Positions 30,996 to 38,342 of a stretch of 64,000 bases of DNA are shown piece by piece. Within the stretch, counting starts at the first letter, position 1. Each line of letters starts with the position of its first letter. The position numbers and the translations under genes were made by a program. The DNA lies in assembly GCA_052390415.1 (NCBI GenBank), contig JBQTGY010000053.1, positions 20,589 through 84,588 of the forward strand, in the 5' to 3' direction. Source of the DNA: JANNWF01 sp052390415. GTDB lineage: Bacteria; Pseudomonadota; Gammaproteobacteria; Xanthomonadales; Xanthomonadaceae. The notes beneath the pieces are model-generated. The model was not told the DNA's origin and searched no databases. It saw only the letters and a list, made by a program, of their open reading frames with translations.

Positions 30996-31472
30996 GGCGC
31001 GACCTTTCACCTTGGACATCGCGCCCTTCCGCGCGCGCAGAGATCACTGCTTCCGCGTCTGCTTACTCCGGTCGCAGGCGCAACCACAGCCAGGCCCCCA
31101 GCACGAGCACCAGCGAAGGGCCGCCTAAGCGGCCCCGCGAAGGCGAAACCCCACGCGCGAGCCTCCGATCCGAGCCCCAACCGGCGCTTGCACGGCCGCT
31201 GCCCACCCGACGGACAGCCCGAAATGGGCGTTTGAACTTCCTATACCCACCCGGCAAGACCCCTGCAGCGCGACTTCACCGCCGATCTCGGCAAGCGCGA
31301 GCCGGGCAGGGACGTCGTCGACCCTCGATCAGCCAAAGCTCACATCCCAGCAAGACTCACCGCCCATATGTGAGGATGGTGCCCGGATCTACCATTGAGA
31401 TTCGCTGTTCACGGCGACACCCTTGCAGCCGATACCCTCGCAGGCACGTGATCAGACTTCCGGAGTAGCGCC
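30996..31472. other. Gene-free stretch of 477 bases
   Basis: No convincing gene. A small palindrome (GGCCGCCTAAGCGGCC, 31120-31135) could terminate the upstream operon. A minus-strand open frame ending LVLVLGAWLWLRLRPE has a membrane-helix-like tail but no recognisable start or relatives. The promoter of the downstream FixJ-type regulator presumably lies in the last 150 bases. Confidence 0.5.
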
Positions 31473-32126
31473 ATGATCAGGCAAGGCAAAGCACCGGCGA
31501 CTACCGATTCGCGGCCAGTGGTCGTGGTGGTGGATGACGATCCCGGCATGCGCTCGGCCTTGATGCGGCTGCTGGAAAGCAACGGATTGTGCGCTGAAGC
31601 ATATGCGTCGGGTCCGGCAATGCTCGCGACGGCCAGACTGGATAGGCCGGGCTGCATGCTGCTCGATGTGCGCATGCCAGAAATGGATGGGCTGGAAGTG
31701 CAGGCTGAACTGAATCGGCGCCGCGTGGAGCTGCCGACCATCTTTCTGACCGGCAGTGCGGATGTGCCGGTCGCCGTTGCCGCGATGCAGGCGGGGGCTG
31801 CGGATTTCATCGAAAAGCCATTTGAGAGTGAGCTGTTGCTGGCGCGCGTGAGGCAGGTGATCGAGCGCTATGCGCATCGCCTTGCCGAGTCGGCCGAGCG
31901 TCGCGAGGTCAGCCGTCGGCTGGGCAGGTTGACGCCTCGCGAGAGTGAAGTCATGGAGCTGGTTGTGACCGGGCTCACCAGCAAGGAAATCGCGCGCAAG
32001 CTGGGCACCAGTCCGCGCACGGTCGAGATTCATCGTACGCACGTGATGGAGAAGATGGCGGCCGCCACGCTAGCCGATCTGGTGCGAATGCGGCTGCAAC
32101 AGCAAGTGAGCAGCGGCGCGCCCTGA
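31473..32126 (+). CDS. FixJ/NarL-type response regulator
   Basis: A 217-residue two-domain regulator. The receiver domain has VVVVDDDPGM (acidic pair), MLLDVRMPEMDG (phospho-Asp) and DFIEKPFE (conserved Lys). The C-terminal LuxR-type helix-turn-helix is LTPRESEVMELVVTGLTSKE then IARKLGTSPRTVEIHRTHVM. This is the FixJ/TodT arrangement. No histidine kinase is adjacent. It sits 180 bases upstream of the pilus operon in the same direction and may regulate it, which is inference. Confidence 0.88.
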   Translation: MIRQGKAPATTDSRPVVVVVDDDPGMRSALMRLLESNGLCAEAYASGPAMLATARLDRPGCMLLDVRMPEMDGLEVQAELNRRRVELPTIFLTGSADVPVAVAAMQAGAADFIEKPFESELLLARVRQVIERYAHRLAESAERREVSRRLGRLTPRESEVMELVVTGLTSKEIARKLGTSPRTVEIHRTHVMEKMAAATLADLVRMRLQQQVSSGAP

Positions 32127-32305
32127 TTCAGATCAGCTGCTGCACGGGTGTCGGGAATACGCATGGCGGGAACAAGACCTGATCGCTTAGTCCAGCGACA
32201 TAGGTAATCGCACGTATGTGCACGCCGCCTTCACCACTCTAGATTGGCCTCACCGCGCTGATGCAGTGCCCGCATGCGCGGCCTCCCCCAACCTAGAGGT
32301 GTGCC

Positions 32306-32827
32306 ATGAAAAAGTTCAACGCCAATCCCGTGTCGATCTCCCTGTGCCTGCTGGCCGCTGCGCTATCACCGTCCGCCTTTGCCGCCACCGCAAATGCCAA
32401 CCTCGGTGTGTCGGCCTCTGTCAGCAATAACTGCCTGATATCGACAAGCCCGGTGGCCTTTGGTGCCTATGATCCGGTCGGTACCAACGCGGCCGCTGCG
32501 CTGGATGGCACCGGCACCGTCACCGTGACCTGCACTCTGGATGCCGCCACGACGGTCAGGCTGGGTCAGGGCGTCAATGCAGCCGGTGGATCGACCGACG
32601 CCGCGCCGCTGCGCCGCATGATCGATGGTGCCGAGCTCCTGACCTACGCGCTGTTCTCCGACGCCGGCCGAACGGCGGTGTGGGGCAATGACGCCTCGGT
32701 GGATGTGGACCACACCGGTACCGGCACCGCCGTAAATCTGACGGTTTACGGCCGAGTCGCTGCTGCACAGAACGTGTCGGCTGGCAGCTACGCCGACACC
32801 GTGGTCGCCACCGTCGAGTTCTTCTGA
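32306..32827 (+). CDS. Csu-type pilus major subunit (SCPU domain)
   Basis: A 173-residue secreted spore-coat-U-domain protein, the pilin of archaic chaperone-usher pili. Signal peptide SLCLLAAALSPSAFAAT; pilin features NNCLISTSPVAFGAYDPVG and the C-terminal donor strand region VNLTVYGRVAAAQNVSAG then SYADTVVATVEF. Two cysteines fit an intrachain disulfide. First gene of a four-gene operon with chaperone, usher and a second SCPU protein. Confidence 0.87.
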   Translation: MKKFNANPVSISLCLLAAALSPSAFAATANANLGVSASVSNNCLISTSPVAFGAYDPVGTNAAAALDGTGTVTVTCTLDAATTVRLGQGVNAAGGSTDAAPLRRMIDGAELLTYALFSDAGRTAVWGNDASVDVDHTGTGTAVNLTVYGRVAAAQNVSAGSYADTVVATVEFF

Positions 32828-32841
32828 GCGGAGCAGCGATC

Positions 32842-33600
32842 ATGACGCGTCACCGGGTACTGCTGTTGCTCGTCGGGATTCTGCAGCTGGCGAGTGTCGA
32901 GGTCATTGCAGGAAACTTTGCGGTCAACCCGGTGCGCATCACCCTGGATAGCCGCCACCAGCCGGTGGCGGCACTCACGGTCCGCAATACCAGCGACATC
33001 GCCACCGTCGTGCAGGCGCACACCATGCAGTGGTCGCCCGGCCGGGGAGATGACAGCGGCACAGACGGCGGCGATGGCAGCGATCAACTGCGCGCCAGCG
33101 CTGAACTGCTGGTCACTCCTGCCGTCTTCACCCTGCCACCTCATGGGCAGCAGGTGGTTCGGGTAGGTCTGCGCGGGCGGCAGCCGTCGGCTACCGGCAT
33201 CGAAGGCAGCTATCGGCTCTATCTGAGCGAAGTTCCGACCCCGCTGGAGCCCGGTTTTCAGGGGCTGAATGTGGCGTTGCGCATGGGATTGCCGGTCTTT
33301 GTCGCAGTCCCGGGCACGGCACCAGAACTGGCGCTGCAGCTGCTGCCTGCGGCCTCAGGCACCCTGCATCTGCAGGTCCACAACAGCGGTAGCGCGCACG
33401 CGCGTTTGAAGCGCGTGGTGATCAGCGATGCCCTGGGCGCGACGGTGCTCACGGCCGACTTGATGCGTGACGTGCTGGCCGGACAAGTGCGCCGCTTCAA
33501 GTTGCCGATGGCCACCCCACTCGCCACGCAAACCGACCTGTCCATCCAACTGCAGTCCGAGCTGGGCATCGAGACCTTTGTCGTGGCCCAGCCTCGCTGA
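32842..33600 (+). CDS. Periplasmic pilus assembly chaperone (PapD-like)
   Basis: A 252-residue chaperone with signal peptide (VLLLLVGILQLASVEVIA) and two Ig-like domains. The first strand region FAVNPVRITLDSRHQPVAAL and the VTPAVFTLPPHGQQVVRVGL segment (F-G loop and conserved Arg) are typical of PapD/CsuC proteins. It donates a strand to pilin subunits and delivers them to the usher. It starts 14 bases after the pilin gene. Confidence 0.88.
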   Translation: MTRHRVLLLLVGILQLASVEVIAGNFAVNPVRITLDSRHQPVAALTVRNTSDIATVVQAHTMQWSPGRGDDSGTDGGDGSDQLRASAELLVTPAVFTLPPHGQQVVRVGLRGRQPSATGIEGSYRLYLSEVPTPLEPGFQGLNVALRMGLPVFVAVPGTAPELALQLLPAASGTLHLQVHNSGSAHARLKRVVISDALGATVLTADLMRDVLAGQVRRFKLPMATPLATQTDLSIQLQSELGIETFVVAQPR

Positions 33601-33657
33601 TTGCCACCCGACAGCGCCGCAGGCCGGGGTGCGTCGCTCCTGGAGTGTTCAGTCGTC

Positions 33658-35985
33658 ATGTTCCAGATCATTCGCCACCGTTTGTTACCGTTATTGGCCC
33701 GCCTGCTGTGCATGCAAGTCTTTTGCGCGCCTGCGCTGGCCATGGCACTGGCGGCGCAGCCTGATCCGCAGCCGGTCTGGCTGCTGGTCGAGCTCAACGG
33801 TCAGATCGTGGGCACCGAGCGGCTGCTGCGTTTGGAGCAGCAGATCTGGATTGACGCCGAGCAGGTTGCACAGTGGCGGTTGGCCGTTCCGGCGGTTGCC
33901 GCTTGGCAGGATTACGCCGACGGTCGGCACATCCGCCTGGATGCGCTCGCCGGCCTCGAATACCAGCTTGATGACAGCAGCGGGATGTTGCGGCTGAGTG
34001 CCACGGCGCAAGCGCTGCAGCACAATCACGTGCAAGCGCAGCAGCATGACCGAGCCCTGCCACAGAGAGCCGCCACCGGCAGCTTTCTGAATTACGACCT
34101 CAGTCTGGGTCTTGGCCGCGCCAGCTCGCTGGGCGGGTCGTTCGAGCTGGGCCTGTTCGGACCCCTGGGTTATGCCACCACCACCTTTCTGGCCGGGGAC
34201 TCGGTCTTTGGCGACGCCAACCTGATGCGGCTGGAATCGGCCTGGACCCGCGATGATCCGGATCGTCTGCGTACGCTCACCGTTGGCGACGCGATCAGCA
34301 GCGGCGGCAGCTTTGGCGTTGCGCGACGCTTTGCCGGTGTGCAGTGGGGCAGCAACTTTGCCCTGCAGCCGGACCTGATCACGTTTCCACTTCCCAGCGC
34401 CAGTGGTTCCGCCAGGGTACCTTCAACGGTCGATGTGTATGTCGATCACGTGTTGCGGCTGCGTCAGGACGTGCCGGCCGGGCCGTTCGAGCTGAGCGGC
34501 CTGCCGGTAACCACAGGTGCCGGCTTGACCGAGATGGTGATCACCGATGCACTCGGTCGGCAACAACGCTTGCCCTACAGCTTTTACACCAGCGCCGAAT
34601 TGCTGCGCCCGGGTTTGCGCTCATGGCAATACAGCGCCGGTGTCCAGCGTGAGCGCTTCGGTCAGCGCAGCATCGACTATGGTCAGGCCTTGGTCAGTGG
34701 CAGCGAGCGCTATGGTTTCAGCGATAGCCTGACCGGCGAATGGCATGGCGAGTGGACGCCGCAGCAGGTGCGCACCGGTCTGGGCATCACCTGGCAGCTC
34801 GCGCGGTTGGGAATTGCCCAGCTGCATGCGGCCGGCAGCCATGCCGATCAAGGTTCCGGAAGTTTTGCCGCGGCGGGCTTCGAGCGACGCGCCCGCAGCC
34901 TGAGCTACTCCAGCCGTCTGGCATGGTCATCAGCTGGCTTTGATGCCGCGGCCGTGCCCGGTGAGCGCACGCCGCGGAGGCGTCTGCAAACAGCTCTGGG
35001 CTGGTCGCTGGGTGAGCATGGCTCGTTGTCGCTGAGCTGGTTGGCGCAAGAGCGCCACACTGGGCAGCAGGTGCGGCTGGCACGGTTGGGCTACAGCCGC
35101 AACGTAGGACGTATCGGCTTTCTCAATGCTTCCGTGCAGCGCGTTTTCGGAACCGAGAACGAGTGGAGTATCGCCCTCGGCTTTACCGTGCCCCTGGGCG
35201 ATTCGGCCAGCGCCAGTACCAGCTATGGCCGCGATCAGGATCAAAGCTACGTCCGCTCGGATCTGCAGCGCAGTCCGCCGGCGGGAGAGGGATATGGCTA
35301 TCGCGTGTTGCTGGAGCCTGGCTCCGCGCGTCGGCTGGATGCGGGCGTGGTTTACCAGGGCAATGCAGGCGTACTGAGTGCCGAACTTTCAACGTTCAAG
35401 CACCAGACCCAGGGTCGATTGCAGGCCAGTGGCGGATTGTTGTGGTTGGGCGGACAGCTCCACGCCAGTCGACCGTTGACCGAGAGTTTTGCGCTGGTGC
35501 AGGCCGACACCTTTCCCGATGTGCGGGTGTATGCCGACAATCAATGGGTCGCCACCACAGATCGCCATGGCCTTGCCTTGATCCCGCGACTGCGGCCTTG
35601 GCAATCCAACGAATTGCGAATCGAACAAGCTGATCTGCCGCTGGATGCGAGCGTCGACCAGTTGAGCATGATCGCCGTGCCACCCGCACGCAGCGGCCTG
35701 AAGCTTGACTTCGCTGTGCAGGCACAGCGCAGCGCCGTGATCAGGATCGTGCTGGAGGACGGTTTACCGCTGCCCGCTGGCGCTCAGGTCGTGCTGCAAC
35801 CGGGCGGACGCCAGCTACCGCTGGGTCTGGCGGGATTGATCTACGCCGACGGATTGGCGGCTTTTGGCAATGAGCTTCACCTGAGCTGGCGCGATCAAGT
35901 CTGTGTGATCAGGCTGGACCTGCCGGCCGATACACACCTGCAGCCCGATCTCGGCGTGTTGCCATGCCCTGGAGTACAACGATGA
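33658..35985 (+). CDS. Outer membrane usher of the Csu-type pilus
   Basis: A 775-residue usher. Signal peptide at the start (LLPLLARLLCMQVFCAPALA), then the N-terminal chaperone-binding domain, a beta-barrel with plug (VDVYVDHVLRLRQDVPAGPF, GLPVTTGAGLTEMVITDALG), and C-terminal domains with DVRVYADNQWVATTDRHGLA. The size matches archaic ushers. I chose the ATG at 33658 because the upstream frame opening is a TTG right after the chaperone stop and lacks a signal peptide. Its last bases overlap the next start (ATGA). Confidence 0.9.
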   Translation: MFQIIRHRLLPLLARLLCMQVFCAPALAMALAAQPDPQPVWLLVELNGQIVGTERLLRLEQQIWIDAEQVAQWRLAVPAVAAWQDYADGRHIRLDALAGLEYQLDDSSGMLRLSATAQALQHNHVQAQQHDRALPQRAATGSFLNYDLSLGLGRASSLGGSFELGLFGPLGYATTTFLAGDSVFGDANLMRLESAWTRDDPDRLRTLTVGDAISSGGSFGVARRFAGVQWGSNFALQPDLITFPLPSASGSARVPSTVDVYVDHVLRLRQDVPAGPFELSGLPVTTGAGLTEMVITDALGRQQRLPYSFYTSAELLRPGLRSWQYSAGVQRERFGQRSIDYGQALVSGSERYGFSDSLTGEWHGEWTPQQVRTGLGITWQLARLGIAQLHAAGSHADQGSGSFAAAGFERRARSLSYSSRLAWSSAGFDAAAVPGERTPRRRLQTALGWSLGEHGSLSLSWLAQERHTGQQVRLARLGYSRNVGRIGFLNASVQRVFGTENEWSIALGFTVPLGDSASASTSYGRDQDQSYVRSDLQRSPPAGEGYGYRVLLEPGSARRLDAGVVYQGNAGVLSAELSTFKHQTQGRLQASGGLLWLGGQLHASRPLTESFALVQADTFPDVRVYADNQWVATTDRHGLALIPRLRPWQSNELRIEQADLPLDASVDQLSMIAVPPARSGLKLDFAVQAQRSAVIRIVLEDGLPLPAGAQVVLQPGGRQLPLGLAGLIYADGLAAFGNELHLSWRDQVCVIRLDLPADTHLQPDLGVLPCPGVQR

Positions 35986-36422
35986 CAATCCGCTTGCATG
36001 CGCAGCTCTGGCTGTTTGGTTGTTTGTTGCTCGGCACGTTGCCGCTGCGCGCCTCCTGCAGCGTCGATACCGTCAATGTGGCATTCGGCAATTACGACCC
36101 CTTGTCCGGTCTGGATCTGGACGGTGTTGGCAGCGTGCACGTGCAATGTGAACCCGCCAGCAGCCATACGATCTCGCTGAGTGCTGGCAACGGCAGCTTT
36201 GCCAACCGAATGCTGCAGTCTGGCACTGCCAGCCTGGCTTACAACCTCTACACCCAGGTCAGTCGCAGCAACGTGTGGGGTGATGGCACCGGCGGCACCA
36301 ATACCGTCGCCGGCTCCGGCAGTGACCAGATCCACACGGTCTACGGCCGCATACCCGCCAGCCAGATCACTGCCAGCGCCGGAAATTACGCCGATCTGAT
36401 CGTGGTGACGGTTGAGTTTTGA
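35982..36422 (+). CDS. Csu-type pilus minor subunit, possible tip protein (SCPU domain)
   Basis: A 146-residue SCPU-domain protein: signal peptide QLWLFGCLLLGTLPLRA, SCSVDTVNVAFGNYDPLSG at the N-terminus and the terminal strand ITASAGNYADLIVVTVEF. Known Csu tip adhesins (CsuE) have two SCPU domains, so this single-domain protein may be a simple adaptor or a reduced tip. Start chosen at 35982, overlapping the usher stop; an ATG six codons earlier also exists. Confidence 0.78.
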   Translation: MTIRLHAQLWLFGCLLLGTLPLRASCSVDTVNVAFGNYDPLSGLDLDGVGSVHVQCEPASSHTISLSAGNGSFANRMLQSGTASLAYNLYTQVSRSNVWGDGTGGTNTVAGSGSDQIHTVYGRIPASQITASAGNYADLIVVTVEF

Positions 36423-36496
36423 GGGCTTGGCTGAACGTCTGCGAGATTGCCCTGGCCGTATCCAGAAAAGCCGAGCTCACCCCGCAGCTCGGCCAA

Positions 36497-36994
36497 TTAC
36501 GTCGACTGGTCATCGAGCATCACTTCACCGTTCGGACCCCACTCGACCTGCGTGATGCCCGGCTCCAGAAACTCCAGCCTGTGCCGCTCCAGTCTGTCTA
36601 CGTCTGGCAAGGCGCGCGGGTCAAACATCAGCGCCGCGCGCAGGTCGGCCAGCAGTTGCGATTCGCTCCAAGGCTTCGGGATAAAGCGAAAGACCTCTGC
36701 CCGATTGACCGCAGCGAGTACGGTACCGAAGTCGGCGGCGGCACTGAGCATCAGGCGCACGGTGTTCGGATCCAGCTCCCTCGCCCGAGACAGCAGGGTC
36801 ACGCCGTCCATCCGTGGCATGCGGTAGTCGCTGACCAGGACATCGAACCGCTCCTCCAGCAGGCGTTGCAGGGCTCGCGACGGATCGGTGCATAGCTCGA
36901 TACTGAGCTGCTGCGGGGTGAAATTTCGCCGCAATACCCGTTCCAGGGCATTCAGCACCGGCCTCTCGTCGTCAACAATCATCACTCGCTTCAC
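36497..36994 (-). CDS. Single-domain response regulator (KPW-type receiver)
   Basis: A 165-residue protein consisting of one receiver domain: RVMIVDDERPVLNALERVL, DVLVSDYRMPRMDG (phospho-Asp) and FRFIPKPWSESQLLADLR (Lys of KPW type), with a short C-terminal extension. No output domain is visible. It starts with GTG at 36994, overlapping the stop of the preceding regulator (GTGA). Last gene of a four-gene coupled signalling operon on the minus strand. Similar receivers are found in RpfG/HD-GYP and c-di-GMP proteins. Confidence 0.85.
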   Translation of the reverse strand: MKRVMIVDDERPVLNALERVLRRNFTPQQLSIELCTDPSRALQRLLEERFDVLVSDYRMPRMDGVTLLSRARELDPNTVRLMLSAAADFGTVLAAVNRAEVFRFIPKPWSESQLLADLRAALMFDPRALPDVDRLERHRLEFLEPGITQVEWGPNGEVMLDDQST

Positions 36995-37443
36995 AGTCCT
37001 TCCTCCTTCGGCATTTGCACCGCCAACCCCTGCTCTGCCGCCGTTTCGTCGGCTTCGAGCTGCAGGCTTTCGGCAAGCTGGCGCAAGGTCAGCACCAGTT
37101 CGTGGTCGTTCCAGGGCTTGGTGATGAAGCAGTGCGGCCCGCCGCGGTTGATTGCGTCGATCATCGCGCCCAGATCGGCCTCGCCGGTCAGCAGCAGCCT
37201 CGCTGTGCGCGGCCAGCCCAGGCTGACCAGTTCGAGCAGTTGCACTCCGTTCATGCCCGGCATGCGCATGTCTGACAGCACGGCGTCGATGGGCTCGTCG
37301 GCGAGTTGCGCCAGCGCCTCTTCGGCATTCCCGGCGGTCAGGATGCGAAAGCCGCTGCTGCGCAGCAGCCTGCGCAACGCGGCCAGGATATTCGGTTCGT
37401 CGTCGACCGCGAGCACCGTCCGGGGCGGGTTTCCGGCATTCAC
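36991..37443 (-). CDS. Single-domain response regulator (KPW-type receiver)
   Basis: A 150-residue receiver-only regulator: RTVLAVDDEPNILAALRRLL, DAVLSDMRMPGMNG (phospho-Asp), and HCFITKPWNDHELVLTLRQL. The C-terminal 30 residues are a charged tail without a DNA-binding domain. Start is GTG at 37443, overlapping the kinase stop by 4 bases. A frame opening at 37494 lies inside the kinase gene and is less likely. Probably phosphorylated by the adjacent kinase. Confidence 0.86.
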   Translation of the reverse strand: MNAGNPPRTVLAVDDEPNILAALRRLLRSSGFRILTAGNAEEALAQLADEPIDAVLSDMRMPGMNGVQLLELVSLGWPRTARLLLTGEADLGAMIDAINRGGPHCFITKPWNDHELVLTLRQLAESLQLEADETAAEQGLAVQMPKEEGL

Positions 37444-38342
37444 GACACGGCCCCCTCGCTCTGGCACCGGACCGGAAGGGTGACGCGAAAGCATGAACCG
37501 CGGCCCGGCTCGCTGCGTACATCGATGCGACCATGGTGCTTTTGCACGATGCCGTAAGCCAGCGACAGTCCCAGGCCCGTGCCTCGGCCAACCGGTTTGG
37601 TGGTAAAGAAGGGGTTGAAGATTCGTGCCAGGTGATCGGCTGGAATCCCGCAGCCATTGTCCTCGACCTCGACCCAGACCTGGTCCCCGGCGTGGCCGCT
37701 GCGCACGACGATCCGGCCGCGCTCAGGCCCGATCGCATGGGCCGCATTGAGCAGCAGGTTCATGAACAGCTGGTTGAGCTCAGACGGCAGGCACTCGATG
37801 TCAGGCAGTTCGCCGTACTCGCGATGCACGTCGGCCCGGTACTTGATTTCGTTGGCGACGATGTTCAGCGTCGAGTCGATGCCGTGATGCAGCGAGGCCC
37901 AGACCCATTTCTGGTTGGTCTCGACCCGCGAGAAATCCTTCAGGTCCTGGACAATCTGGCGCACCCGCGACAGGCCTTCCTTCGACTCGTCCATCAGCAT
38001 CGGGATATCCTGCTTGAGGTAGTCGAGTTCGATCCGCTTGCGCAAGGCGGCGAGCCGCGTCGCGACGGCATTTCCGGCCAGCGCCGTTTCGGCCTGCTCG
38101 TAGGCTTCGAGCATCTGGAACAGGCGCTCGAGATAGACCTGCAAGGTGCCGTAGTTCGAAAGCACGTAGCCGATCGGGTTGTTGATCTCGTGCGCGACGC
38201 CGGCAGCGAGTTGCCCGATCGACGCCAGCCGTTCGGACTGCAGCAACTGGTCCTGCGCGCTGCGCAGGCTTTCGTTCAGCTCGCGCAGGTCCTGGTTTGC
38301 CCGCTGCAAAGAGATGAGTTCAGAGTCGTCCATAGTCTTCAT
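37440..38342 (-). CDS. Cytoplasmic sensor histidine kinase
   Basis: A 300-residue kinase without membrane helices. A short N-terminal coiled coil (LISLQRANQDLRELNESLRS) leads into the H-box ERLASIGQLAAGVAHEINNP and a HATPase domain with N box NLLLNAAHAIGP, G1 DNGCGIPADHLARIF and G2 GRGTGLGLSLAYGIV. The sensing input may come from partner proteins such as the PAS-containing product encoded immediately upstream. Its ATG directly follows that gene's stop. Confidence 0.9.
   Translation of the reverse strand: MKTMDDSELISLQRANQDLRELNESLRSAQDQLLQSERLASIGQLAAGVAHEINNPIGYVLSNYGTLQVYLERLFQMLEAYEQAETALAGNAVATRLAALRKRIELDYLKQDIPMLMDESKEGLSRVRQIVQDLKDFSRVETNQKWVWASLHHGIDSTLNIVANEIKYRADVHREYGELPDIECLPSELNQLFMNLLLNAAHAIGPERGRIVVRSGHAGDQVWVEVEDNGCGIPADHLARIFNPFFTTKPVGRGTGLGLSLAYGIVQKHHGRIDVRSEPGRGSCFRVTLPVRCQSEGAVS

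Noticed and set aside
31063..31257. Minus-strand open frame ending with a hydrophobic tail (LVLVLGAWLWLRLRPE)
   Set aside because: No start signal, no motif, and composition typical of non-coding high-GC DNA.
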